Source: Siphonodentalium dalli (Eukaryota > Mollusca > Scaphopoda > Gadilida > Siphonodentaliidae). From it: a stretch of DNA of 64,000 nt. The stretch spans positions 15,853,729-15,917,728 of the forward strand of contig CP136068.1 of the NCBI GenBank assembly GCA_032622095.1, in the 5' to 3' direction. This document shows, in pieces, positions 1-11,269 of the stretch; within the stretch, counting starts at the first letter, position 1, and the number at the start of each line of letters is the position of its first letter. Below the pieces are notes generated by a model, which saw nothing but the letters and a program-made list of their open reading frames with translations, did no database searches and was not told where the DNA came from. The position numbers and the translations under genes are program-made.

Positions 1-92
1 TGGTCGCGCATTACGCAATACGTGTATCATATTTGTGAGATGAGTATGGAGCCCTCCGCTAATCTCACTTATTATCTCTGCTAATTTGACAG

Positions 93-196
93 TCGATCAG
101 AAACTAGTGAATTAAATGAGGCGAGGAAACATGCCAATTATGCCGACTATGCAAGTGGAACTAACAACTACTATGAAGAAATGTTTGACCCAGCGG
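93..196 (+). CDS. Exon alpha-1 of a tyrosine-rich receptor-tail gene (partial gene)
   Basis: Internal coding exon of 104 nt, bounded by TTTGACAG and GGTGAGTTT. It starts with one base completing a codon, has 34 open codons and ends with one base (G). The peptide starts RSETSELNEARKHAN, continues YADYASGTNNYYEEMF and ends DPA. The other two frames hit stops within the exon. Its paralogue at 27170-27243 has the same phases, the same RxET start and the same N-N-x-Y-[ED]-[ED]-[ML]...PA end, but is 30 nt (10 codons) shorter, so the frame survived an indel. The tyrosines in acidic context resemble SH2 or PTB docking sites of a cytoplasmic tail. The protein family is not identified; exons for any ectodomain or membrane segment would lie left of the window. 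The role in signalling is inference. Confidence 0.7.
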
Positions 197-779
197 GTGA
201 GTTTATATCAAAATGTATTTACTCAAAACCAATTTCGAATCAGTTGTATTTAGTTCGGTATAATTTATGTACACAATGTAAAAATCATCAGTCAGTCAGC
301 CGGAAAGTATAAGCGTCATTTTTTAAATTGCATACGCCTGTTTTTAAAAAAACAACGTAATATGTTATTGGTCTAGCCGTCCGTCCGTCTGTCCGTCCGT
401 CCTTTTGCCTGTTTCGTTTCCGGATGATAACTGTAGAAGTCTGAACTAAATGGAGTTAAATTTGGTATGTGTATTTACTAGCACAACATACAGGTCAAAT
501 TCGAATTTAGGTTCCGCCAATGTTTACCAGAGTTACGACCATTTTTGTTTCAATTTTCACTTAATATTCGTTTCCTGATAATAACTTTAGCAAGTCTGAA
601 TTGAATGGACTGAAATTCGGTATGTGAGTGTACTAGCATAAAAGACAGGCGAAGTTGGCATTTGGGTTCTGTGTGCCTATTTTCACCTGAGTTATGGCCC
701 ATTGTTTATATAACAAAGGGCGTATTTTGCCACGCCCTAGCATTGATCTTGTTATAGCTTGAACAACCATTAAACGTAT

Positions 780-1174
780 ACATGAATATACATATAATGG
801 TAAATCAGTCCATCATTAGACCGAACTCATTATCTATATGTTACAGAGTTTGCGTTACTTATGCATATGACCATAATATAATTATACGCCTAATGTCAAA
901 TTTGACGATCGTAAAACCGAACTTATCATATATATTATATAGAGTTATCGTTACTGATATGTATACCCATGATGTGTAATCCGACGACCGTAAAACCGAA
1001 CTCTTTATATATATTATATAGAGTTATCGTTACTGATATGTATACCCATGATGTGTAATCCGACGACCGTAAAACCAAACTCTTTATATATATTATATAG
1101 AGTTATCGTTACTAATACATATACACATAACGTATAATCCGACGACCGTAAATCCGAACTCATTATATATAATA
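780..1174. repeat. 79-bp minisatellite, copy A cluster
   Basis: The segment containing AATCCGACGACCGTAAAACC and AGAGTTATCGTTACTGATAT recurs every 79 bp (for example 976 and 1055), with about five decayed copies. Related clusters lie at 3880-4105 and 28080-28360. The right end is cut by the Helitron array at 1175. Confidence 0.8.
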
Positions 1175-2267
1175 CTACCCGATGAACCCGACGTTGTCCG
1201 GGCTATTCAAAAACCAAATTTCAAGTCGATAGCTCCACCCGTTTCCGAGATCTGGTCTGCGCAATCGCGAAGCTGGCGTCGCACGGGCTCGGCGACCCGA
1301 TAAAATTCGTATCCGGGGCAAGATACATTCACATACCAAATTTCAAGTCGATAGCTCCACCCGTTTCCGAAATCTCGACTGCGCATGCGCTGCACGGGCG
1401 TCGCACGGGCTCGCCAATACGGCAACGACACCGCCTGGTCAAACTACACACACGTACCAAGTTTCGTCCCGATCGGTCGAGAATCGTAGATTTGTATTAA
1501 TGACAGACAAACAGACAGACTGATAGAGGTCTTCAAAATATATATGAGACTAGCCGATGAGCCCGACGTTGTCCGGGCTATTCAAAAACCAAATTTCAAG
1601 TCGATAGCTCCACCCGTTTCCGAGATCTCGTCTGCGCATGCGCGAAGCTGGCGTCGCACGTACTCGGCGACCCGATAAAATTCGTATCCGGGGCAAGATA
1701 CATTCACATAGCAAATTTCAAGTCGATAGCTCCACCCGTTTCCGAGATATCGTCTGTGCATGCACGAAGCTGGCGTCGCACGGGCTCGGCGACCCGATAA
1801 AATTCGTATCCGGGGCAAGATACATTCACATAGCAAATTTCAAGTCGATAGGTCCACCCGTTTCCGAGATCTCGTCTGCGCATGCGCGAAGCTGGCGCCG
1901 CACGGGCTCGCCAATACGACAACGTCCACCGCCTGGTCAAACTACACACACGTACCAAGTTTCGCCCCGATCGGTCGAGAATCGTAGATTTGTATAAATG
2001 ACAGACAAACATACAAACAGAGGTCTTCAAAATATATATGAGACTAGCTGATGAGCCCGACGTTGTCCGGGCTATTCAAAAACCAAATTTCAAGTCGATA
2101 GCTCTACCCAGCCCGACGTTGTCCGGGCTATTCAAAAAACAAATTTCAAGTTGATAGCTCTACCCGTTTCCGAGATCTGGTCCCGATCGGTCGAGAATCG
2201 TAGATTTGTATCAATGACAAACAAACAGACATACAGACAGACAGAGGTCTTCAAAATATATATGAGA
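1175..2267 (-). mobile_element. Head-to-tail array of three non-autonomous Helitrons
   Basis: Read on the minus strand, each unit begins TCTCATATATATTTTGAAG and ends with a short GC hairpin (GCCCGGACAACGTCGGGC), a few bases and CTAG. These are the known Helitron ends: 5' TC, then a 3' hairpin followed by CTRR. Units are 1175-1549, 1550-2043 and 2044-2267, joined directly so that CTAG of one abuts TC of the next. Outer flanks are A at 1174 and T at 2268, the expected A/T target. The outermost CTAG is mutated (CTAC in plus orientation at 1175). Inside are 122-bp tandem repeats (for example starts at 1711 and 1833) with CGATAGCTCCACCCGTTTCC. There is no Rep or helicase ORF, so the units would depend on an autonomous partner. 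Open frames across the array come from the repeats. Confidence 0.75.
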
Positions 2268-2793
2268 TAGATGACAAATACGCTAGCGTACTTACTACTT
2301 AACGAACCACAACTGAACCACACTCATAAACTAGGATATATCTGCATTTGCCATTTTTTAATCTTATAAAAATAACTTCATATAGATGGGTTCATCAAAA
2401 GAGTGGGTCCTACAGCTAGCAATTTCGTTTATAAATTAGACCAATCATACATCAGAGCATGTTGAAATCAAAGATTCACAATGCAAAGAGACTACGAGCT
2501 CAGCACCTCAGACTTAAAACCTAAAAAACCTTTAAAAGCCGTTCCTTTCAGTTCAAAGGTCAAGACTGTTGTTGGTTGTCGAAATGGGAGTATTCTACTG
2601 AAATAAACCATTATATTATTGACGCTGTGTGCGCGTTCGGATTGAGATATGTGCTATACGAAAAGCTTGACGCTTTCATTCATAAAAATTAATATCATCA
2701 TGTCGATTTCAACAAAACTCGACGGACAACGTCATCATGTAGCTTTCACCGTCGACCGAATTCGCGATAACCGGAATGTATCTTCTGCTTTGT

Positions 2794-3268
2794 TCGGGGA
2801 CCCCGCAATTAACACTCAGGACTAACATGATTCACTTAACATCGGGGACCCTACTAATAACACTCAGGACTAACATGATTCACTTAACATCGGGGACCCC
2901 ACTAATAACACTCAGGACTAACATGATTCACTTAACATCGGGGACCCCCCTAATAACACTCAGGACTAACATGATTTACTTAACATCCGGGACCCCACTA
3001 ATAACACTCAGGACTAACATGATTCACTTATCATCGGGGATCCCACTAATAGCACTCAGGGCTAACATGATTCATTTAACATCGGGGACCCCACTAATAA
3101 CACTCAGGACTAACATGATTCACTTAACATCGGGGACCCCTCTAATAACACTCAGGACTAACATGATTCACTTAACATCGGGGACCCCACTAATGACACT
3201 CAGGACTAACATGATTCACTTATCATCGAGGACCCCACTGATAACACTCAGGACTAACAAGATTCATA
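2794..3268 (+). repeat. 48-bp minisatellite with an open frame
   Basis: About ten copies of a 48-bp unit containing GACTAACATGATTCACTTAA and CATCGGGGACCCCACTAATA. Because 48 is a multiple of three and the unit has no stop in one frame, the array lies in an open frame of 186 codons (2776-3336). It encodes a 16-residue repeat of the type LRTNMIHLTSGTPLIT. Nothing suggests that it is expressed; no splice sites or homologue are evident. Confidence 0.85.
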
Positions 3269-3495
3269 TTATAAAATTTGCACTGTCTCAAAAATTAAAT
3301 TTGCTTCTAAAAATAGGCGTCTGGTGTGTTGTATAGTCCCAAGCATGTTCAAAGAGCAATGCTTGGCATGTTTCGGAGGCATAACTTATAACATTGCTAC
3401 TGTGCTATATCTCCTATATATATAATAACGTTTGCATGCATCACGAATTTCGACTTCGATTCCAGTAGTGTATATTGCCCAACCAGAGTGATTGA

Positions 3496-3563
3496 CATTT
3501 TGCCATTTCACGCGCGATTTATATTTTGACATATTGCCATTTCACGCGCGATTTATATTTTAG
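3496..3563. repeat. Short tandem duplication
   Basis: Two adjacent copies of about 36 bp sharing TTGCCATTTCACGCGCGATT followed by TATATTTT. Confidence 0.8.
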
Positions 3564-3879
3564 GCCAATTCCATGCAAATATTTGACAGTCATTAATATG
3601 TCATAATTATGTTGTCAATTAAATGTAAACCGCCGCTACGAATGAACTTCACTGTGCATAATTCCGACAGGAAATCCCCTCATTTTGGAATGCCGGCAAT
3701 TGAAAGACACGATGTTTATTTCCTATTACGACATTAATGCTTTAAGTCCACCGATATACAGTGCTACACAAATGGTCGCTAAAATTCAAAACACCAGTGT
3801 CGTATTAGATAATAATTGGTGACGTCACAAAATCAGATATAGTCTGTATACGACTCAAAGCGTCCGGCTTTGGTTCGTT

Positions 3880-4105
3880 ATTATATAGATTTATCGTTTA
3901 ATATTTATACCCATGTCTAATCCGACGACCGTCAATCCGAACGCATTATATATTACAGAGTTATCGTTACTTGTATGTATACCCATAATGTCGAATCCGA
4001 CGACCATAACATCGAACTCATTATCTATTATATAGAGTTATCGTTACTGATATGTATTCCCATAATGTCTGATCCGACTATCGTAGAACCGAACTCATGT
4101 TTTCC
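3880..4105. repeat. 79-bp minisatellite remnants
   Basis: Two to three diverged units of the same family as 780-1174: TAATCCGACGACCGTCAATC, AGAGTTATCGTTACTTGTAT and similar. This cluster lies on the other side of the Helitron and 48-bp repeat insertions, so the original array was probably split by them. Confidence 0.7.
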
Positions 4106-4526
4106 TTTTTGACAGGAGTTTTATCATATATGTTGGTCAACAAATAGTATATACAGTATAATCAGTTATACGTATCATATCCACAACACAGATTGATAAA
4201 CTATATGCCTTTCTATACTGAATGGATTCTCCTATTTTGTTATAAAATTATCCATTGGAACGGTATATAATACTAGTAGTAATACCAATAGTAATAGTGA
4301 TAACACACATGCTCATTCCGAAATGCATAACATTGTCTATAGATGATTGTATTTTAAAATGTGTACTGTGATGAGTGAACCAATATAACAATTATTAATG
4401 TGTATATGACTATTCACGATGTAATTGTCCTGGAATATATACTTCTTAAGAAGTTTAGCAACTGAACACTTCTTTAAAAGAGCGTTTTTTTTCATTACAT
4501 ATTAACCTGACGTTACTTGTTTATAG

Positions 4527-4637
4527 ATGGAATGGACAATTAGTATCATAGTTATATTATTTATTTGGGGAGGTGTACAGGAAATAAAAGTAGACGACAG
4601 ACAGAACAACGGACAATACATAGATAGAACCGCATGA
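4527..4637 (+). pseudogene. Signal-peptide-like short ORF, copy A (interrupted)
   Basis: A 36-codon frame starting MEWTISIIVILFIWGGVQ, which has the charge and hydrophobic pattern of a secretion signal. It is followed by EIKVDDRQNNG and stops where the hairpin MITE (4624-4779) enters. Copy B (33789) is open for 70 codons and shares the first eight residues. The downstream donor-like CAGACAGTAAGT (about 5204-5215) matches the copy B position. Function is unknown. It may be a relic of an alternative first exon or simply part of a dispersed repeat, since decayed relatives occur at about 5880, 34615 and 48130. Confidence 0.3.
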
Positions 4638-4779
4638 GTGTCTGGATTTTGACGAAATTATCGCACGAGATTTGTTGGCGGAGCGATACCTCGACACAGT
4701 CCCGCACGAGAGGTATCGCGTTCCGCCAACAAATAAAGTGCGATAATTCGTCATAATCCAGACACTCATGCGGTTCTAT
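4624..4779. mobile_element. Hairpin (fold-back) MITE
   Basis: A near-perfect inverted repeat. AGAACCGCATGAGTGTCTGG at the left pairs with CCAGACACTCATGCGGTTCT at the right, with arms of about 65 bp and a short loop around 4700. It is absent from the matching place in copy B, so it inserted after the duplication. TA dinucleotides flank both ends, compatible with a TA target, but this is not decisive. Confidence 0.8.
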
Positions 4780-6940
4780 TTTTATTACACATCTCCGTAT
4801 CATAGTAAGTTGAATCACAATCGCGCATCTCCGGTACAGAAAATGTGAATTTAATTGAGTTTAATGGTATTTTAGGCTTAAAGCAACAATCAGACAGGGA
4901 GCACGTCAATCCGCGAGTGACATTGACCCATCTTTAATGATTAATTTGGAATTAAATTCTGTGCCACGGCAAATATATTCTTGAAATGAAACTACCTGAA
5001 TGAGTCATCTCATCAAAAAGTAAAAATAGTAACGACGAGAACCAGTCTAACAACACTGAATGAAATAGTTCCGTCGACAGATTGGACTAGTGCGATTCTG
5101 ATAATTATCACACACCTGGAAACTCGTGCGATCATGAGCATAACGTTGATAGATATGTAATAAGGAGAATGATTAATATATTCATATTCATTGATGAATT
5201 TTCAGACAGTAAGTTCAACAAACGACACGAATTAACTGAACAGTTTAATCGGGAACTACTCGTCAATATAATTTGCTGATCAACTCGGTTTAACACCGAG
5301 TGTTATTATTGTTATCTTTTTCCCCCTTTTTTTCCGCACCGGTATTAGTCTTTTCTTGTTCCTCTATTTAGCATGGCATGTATCACTTCATTTTGACACT
5401 TTTGACATTTTTGTTTCAATATGCAATTAAGATGAGTTGATTACTTGCAGATGAATTATTTGGTGAAAACGTTTTGCAGTTGTTACCTATATGCATGCTA
5501 CCTTAGGCCTCAGCTACATGTAACCTGTTCTTTACTAAATACTCATTGGTGATTAGCCGCCACAGTAAATATTCACACAGTACGTTCAAGAAACTTCCAT
5601 ATGTCGTTTGTTGACCTCATTATTTGAACATTTCCCACTAATGGCTTTGAATCATTCTGATCTTATATGATCGGTTTTCTGTCTGTCGTCACTCGAAATG
5701 AATCATATACCTTTATAATGCATACTTTCATTAAAATTAGGAGAATCCATTTAGAATATATAGAAATGCTCATAAAAACTGTCACAACAGGTAATTTCTC
5801 ATATATGTTTTAGTTACAGGTGGTTATTTATAAATAATTGTTACTTACATCGATTCTTCCATTCAGGTGATCAAACTATACATGGGAATGATCCACTGTT
5901 AATTTGGAGGGTGTTCATGTATCAAAGGTAGTCGACAGATAGACAAACATACAACACAAGAGTAGAATGATTCATACTCATTGGTGGGACGTGTTGAGAT
6001 AATAAGTTTTACAAACGACCAATGATATATAAGTATAAGGAACTAACTACCCATGAATAAGCATTTAGAATGGAAATGGTTAAAAATTAAAACATGTTAT
6101 GAAGTTAAACAATTTATCTGAAAATGAATGCACAGAACACTTGTCTTGCGTTATGCATTATTTAGTTTGAGCGATAGAAATAAAATACAACAATTTAATT
6201 TCTTCAGTATTAGTTGGATCTCTGGCGATTCCCAATTGTAATATAACCCTAGCATGAGTTTGGAGAGCATTATGGTCTATCAGCTCCCGGCATAAGTTAT
6301 TATCAGCCCAACACCACATTAGCATGACTTGCTGTTAATGATTCATGAAGGGCCGCTAATAAATCAGTACTGCCAGATAAACCAATGTTGTTACTAGTAT
6401 TACCAAGTGGTCCTCTACCACGAGTGACATGACTAAATAATAGTCTAATGCATGTCACTTGTTCCTGAAATATTTCGTCAGTGGGTTTCGAAAAGGACTT
6501 ATATCCGGTATTGGCGGGAAAAATTTGCTTTGCATAATCAGATTCTCAGTGTAAAATTACACAATATATTAAGAGTGTGTGCCCCTTAATCGTCTGGATT
6601 ATCCAGCTTCAATGTTTAGCATAACATTTTTGAATTCGAAAATTCTCCCGCCTCTATCCAAAACCTGGTATGTAGATAAAAGTACGCCGATAATTGGTGA
6701 CATGTCAATAAAGTAGATATATTTATAAAACAAGTTAAAGATTTCATGTCAATAAGAGTAGTCGCCATAGTCCTCATTGTGTGAACTTATTACATGTACA
6801 TAGTTATTTTGACAGTACATTTGAGATGTATTCAGTTTTATTGCTTGTTCTGTAAATTTGCAAAAATAAATACGCCTTTTTGGATGCCCACCAACGATTT
6901 GTAAAATATGGCGTCAAAATAACTTTATCAATTGTTGTTT

Positions 6941-7035
6941 TTGTTTAAACATATTTTATTTGTTCATAAATTGGTTTTATGACAGAAGGGATTGGAGTAC
7001 AAGTGCTAAATCACTTAGAATACCCTCCTCTCCCT
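6941..7035 (-). mobile_element. 3' stub of a non-LTR retrotransposon
   Basis: Flanked by the direct repeat AATTGTTGTTT (6930-6940 and 7036-7046). The left end GTTTAAACATATTTTATT is the same 3' end as the larger element at 39093, including a reverse-strand AATAAA-type signal, and the next 70 bp are recognisably related. It is therefore a severely 5'-truncated copy of the same family. Copy B has no such insert, which dates it after the duplication. Confidence 0.75.
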
Positions 7036-7823
7036 AATTGTTGTTTACAAACAAAACATTTAAGTTTGATCGACACGTTGGATGCGACGTACGGTTTGTG
7101 GAAATAGCTTCAGATGTTCCTACCGTGACGTTATCGTTAAGTGTTAATGAGCGAAAATGTCATAATCGGCCCGCCATTTTCATTATCGTCCCGCCACTTC
7201 CAGATGTTATAAGATATCATCTTTCCAGTAAAACTATGTTAAGAATCCAGTAAACGCCATTTGAAGTAGCGATAACATCAGTTGTGAGATTGTAGATAAC
7301 GATAACATAGAGTTCACGCAGTTAAAAGATAAGATATCCTATACATACAATCTTCATCCAAAAGTTCCTATTTGTTGAGTGACCCCTCATGTTATGCTGA
7401 GAACAATCAAATATATCAGCCGGACTATTATGTGCCTAAGTTATGGATTTTCTTAATTTGCTTTCAAATATAATGATCTGTGAAATGTATTTCATATCAA
7501 GAACCTGATATACGCTTTTGATTAGATAATGAATTTATTTCCAAATATCCTGGCCATTGTTTATTAATTATAATGTTAATTATAATATAAATAAAATATT
7601 TAATTTGTGTTTAGATCTCAAGTTGGTCGCAGTTCTATACTGAATGTATTAAATTTGTCCAAAAAAATCGATTCGATTCACGCTGCAGCTCGGTTCGAAT
7701 TAAATTTAGTGCACTTGGTTAATATATTTCGTATAGAATTATGACTCTTTAGAGATCATCTATATTTCAATTGCCACAGAACGCACGATGTTGTTATTAT
7801 AAATGAACTCATCTTACTTACAG

Positions 7824-7851
7824 AAATACCGGAATCGGAATATATAACACC
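7824..7851 (+). CDS. Microexon beta-1 (28 nt) of the receptor-tail gene
   Basis: A 28-nt exon bounded by CTTACTTACAG and GTGAGTAC. With the G carried over from alpha-1 it reads E-I-P-E-S-E-Y-I-T-P, the last proline being completed by the first base of the next alpha exon (CC plus T). Phases therefore fit on both sides. The paralogue at 37949-37976 has the same length, the same phases and the same PExEYxxP core. A single tyrosine with +3 proline is a plausible kinase or SH2 site; that role is inference. It is far too short for ordinary ORF detection. The evidence is the paralogue, the splice sites and the phase agreement. Confidence 0.68.
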
Positions 7852-8349
7852 GTGAGTACTTGTATACTAGCCTAAGTCGGGACTAAATCCAGCTCTAGTT
7901 TAAATACTTTATAACGATAACGATATCTGGATAAACAATTATTTTGCTACCAAATTAGTCCAGAATAATATGATAGTAAGTTAGTAATATAGTACGTTAT
8001 TCGAAAACTTACTTACTCCAAGTCCGAATGACATAGTGTCAGTAACAGGGCGGGGCACATACAGTAAAACTGGTATATATACGTTGACGAAATCATCTAA
8101 ACAGTATCACTGATTCCAGATTTAAACCGGTATATTAATTAATACGACTTGTGAATATACTTCAATGTATCAGCATGTGTGGGTCCAATTGTTATTTACC
8201 TAGTCTACGTGTATGTCTACCTATCATGGCCCTTGGTGGTTAAAACGCATGGATACAATGCATACGTTTTATGGTATTTGTGTCACGTAGAAATGGTATT
8301 TAAAACAACTGCACATATCCATGAATTATTCGTGGAAGTTCCCATTTAG

Positions 8350-8550
8350 ATGTACTGTGTACCTATTAATATGATAATAAGCAAGCATATAGAACGACCC
8401 CGTCATAATAGTAAAAATTATATGTTATTGAATACGGCTGCTTTATATAATCATTATGATATAGTTAAATCTTTATATATGAACACCATTGACATGGTAT
8501 TGGCTACTGACTTCAGAAAAAAATCAACATTTCGCTGGGTGTACATGTAA
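8350..8550 (+). pseudogene. Ankyrin-like fragment, copy 1
   Basis: A 66-codon frame containing LLNTAALYNHYDIVKSLYMN, close to the ankyrin-repeat pattern T-x-A-x-x-NHYDIVK-x-L. It is one repeat at most, without neighbours of the same kind. A second copy lies at 14714 in the same orientation and is part of the same tandem duplication. Upstream sequence gives no clear acceptor or promoter. Most likely a captured or relic exon. Confidence 0.35.
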
Positions 8551-9995
8551 AACTTGATTTGTTCTTATAACTAACTCAGATTACATGTGTATGAGCATGG
8601 CTTCACTCGTGGTTTGAGGATTTGGTGAGCTGTTTTCTGCTTTCATTCTGGTATATGTGTGATTCTTACAAGCAATTGGCATACATGTGTCTTATTTTCC
8701 CCGTGGAATTAATGTAAACTTGGAAGTCGTATTACTTTTTCCTCAGTTCTAAACTCGCGCACCAATGGGTGTGCAAAAAATAGTACTGCACGAATTTAAA
8801 TACTAGTAAGGTAGCTAAAATTTAATACACAGTACTAAATCAAACTGGTATAATATAACTAGTAATTGAAGCGCGTGTGTGTCTGCGTTTATATGTCCAC
8901 TATGGTCGTGAGCTATGGTATATAGCGGCTAAATCGACGTTAAACTTTCAATCAATACATCAATCAACAGATGTCTAGTCTATAGTGAGGTGAAATCAGT
9001 TGTCCTCGACACGTTCAGTCATGTCTGGATTCTGGCCCGCAGAGACAAATGACGCTTTGACGTCATGGCGGCGTAACTGCCTTCATTTATAGACCGGCCC
9101 CCAGATGAGGGTGGTGTCACACGAAAGGGTAGAAATTTTGACGCTATCTCCAACTATCCTTGCCCAATGGGGGTTCCAAAACACTGACGTATCCAGGGCG
9201 GAGCAGGTGAAAATATATATTTTTGACCTTTTTGGTGTTTTTGACCTGCAAATTTCAGTATAAATAGGAAAACGAATAAAATAAGACAAATGTTGAATAA
9301 AATATACTTGAATATCAGATACTTATTCCATCTGGATTGCTTAACATTTATGATGTGCAAAAAGTTATATTATCCAAACAATTTTTGTGAAAAATTAATG
9401 AAAATGCCAAAAAAAATGTATAAATTGCAGTGCTTTTTCAAAAACGTTTTCCAGAAGATTTCCTATAAAATTTTCATTGTTTCGTATAAAGCTCTCATTG
9501 TGCATCAAAATGTTCAGCATTATATACCTGATTTACTAGTATCAACATCACAAGCAATGATATCCAACAAGCCGAGATATTATCAAAAACTTAACCTACC
9601 CCCCTAAAACCGTTTTTCTATCTGAAAATACCTATTATACTAGTAAGTCAGAATAGCCTGTTTTCATTCCGTTTTGTTAACCAATTCAGAGTCTGATCAT
9701 ATATCATGGAATTAGCATGTTTCTGAGGAGGTTTGTGTTATGATAGAGTCTATTTTATATTTGATTTTTTGGGGGTAAATTGGCTAAAATTTTGATTATT
9801 TTTAAGTTAAATATTTTTGAAAAATTCCCATGACTTTATCAGTTTGATGGAAACAGCTGCACAACATGAACCACAATAAGCATTAATTCTTCCCAAGGCA
9901 TGAAATGCTATAAATAATCATGTATCAGACCAGAATTAAGAAATAAAGTAAAACTTAACCCTACCCCAAGAGAGTGTTCTTAATGCTTTCAATTT

Positions 9996-10714
9996 TATGC
10001 TATACTAAAGTCGAAAGGTCGTTTATACTAGTTGATAGAATTCATATCATAAATTGCAATAGTTCTGCAAACGGATTATGTAATTTCATCTTCACTGTCA
10101 CTGTCAATTTCATCAAATGTGATGGTACTAGTATCAGTCAATATAATTTCTGTACAACATCTTACGGGAAGAATGGTTCAAACAACTCAGGCTGCCTATC
10201 GGTCGTCCATCTATGAAGTGCTACACCGAGAGTGGTTGATTTGTCAATGGTTGTAAGTCTTCACTGTTTTGCTATCATGCTGGCTCGTTTTGAGTGTAGA
10301 ATTAAAGATTCATCACATGGTGGAAGTGCTGATTCTCGAACTTCTGCTGGAACTTTACCCACCTAGCTTAATTCACTTTTCTCGAATGCGGACCATAGAT
10401 GTATAAGGCACATGTTAACTCCTTGATTGTATTAAGCGTGTCACTGTCCAAATCCCAATTCGTTCCTAAATAAGCCACGACTTCCATATATCTTGATGGA
10501 CTTTCCAGGAACTTCCAGAAGCGTTTTATTTTTCATTTTCTGAACAACGATGAAAGGTAATTATTACCTGTGAAGGAATGGAACCCAACAACTGCATTCT
10601 TCTGCATATTTGGCTGCCAAAATGTGGAAATGGTATATCTTGACCCAGCGTGTTCCGCAATCGCTTAAAAGTTGTGGTTGGTGTATAAAATTGGCTATTC
10701 TTCCTTCTATACAT
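9996..10714 (-). pseudogene. Decayed transposon ORF, left arm
   Basis: The minus-strand counterpart of the right-arm ORF. RRMQLLGSIPSQV and neighbouring pieces correspond, in shifted frames, to the GFHSFTGND region of the other arm. A stretch encoding repeated Asp, Ser and Glu (about 10085-10105, minus strand) matches its acidic C-terminus. Frames are broken repeatedly. This copy extends a little further upstream than the right-arm copy, to about 10714. Confidence 0.5.
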
Positions 10715-11269
10715 TGAACACTAACATGTCTGTGCACCTTAGTTAATTTTTACTATTGTCACCACTGACATTACCAGAAATATTGCATTTTTCTCTCACA
10801 AGCTTGACATAAATAACGGCACAAAATTTTTCAAGTAAAATGTAACTATGTTTGGTATGAAAGGTGTTTATTGTTCTGATCTACCTTTAAATGTGTCACA
10901 CTAATGTGTTTATGAACCAAATTACTCAAAATGGCTTCCAAAATGGCAACCATTTTATAAATATATCCCGAACATTATTCTCCTCGCTTCCGAAAATGTA
11001 GCAAATTGTGACTCACTTGGTTATTTTACATGTTAGCTAATCAACTGACAACTAAATGTCCTATTCTGGTTGTCCCATTTCCTTATGGGGCATAATACAT
11101 TTAAAGTTGCCTTATTTGTTTTTTTTCCGAGAACCTCTTTTTGGATACTGGCTATATTTTTTTAATAAATGGGCAGAACTTTGAAATGGAACTGAAACGA
11201 ATCATAATCTGTGGCTATTCCGGCCTATTAGGATAAAAATTTATCAACATGATACTGCGTGGAGGTCAA

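Larger units (their letters stand above)
197..7823 (+). other. Intron between exon alpha-1 and exon beta-1
   Basis: Starts GTGAGTTT and ends CTTACTTACAG. It holds the 79-bp minisatellite, a Helitron array, the 48-bp minisatellite, a signal-peptide-like ORF and a hairpin MITE. I see no supported gene in 200-780, 2270-2790, 3300-3880, 4110-4520, 4780-6940 or 7050-7820. Those stretches are AT-rich sequence, largely shared with copy B from 4330 onward. Confidence 0.6.

Noticed and set aside
1207-2323. Open frames with RRQLRACADEISETGGAIDL repeated
   Set aside because: Products of the Helitron internal 122-bp repeat; the same peptide appears in the other Helitron locus at 58182-58925.
9290-9607. 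105-codon frame in the left arm of the fold-back element
   Set aside because: The corresponding right-arm sequence does not keep it open and its composition is that of AT-rich non-coding DNA.
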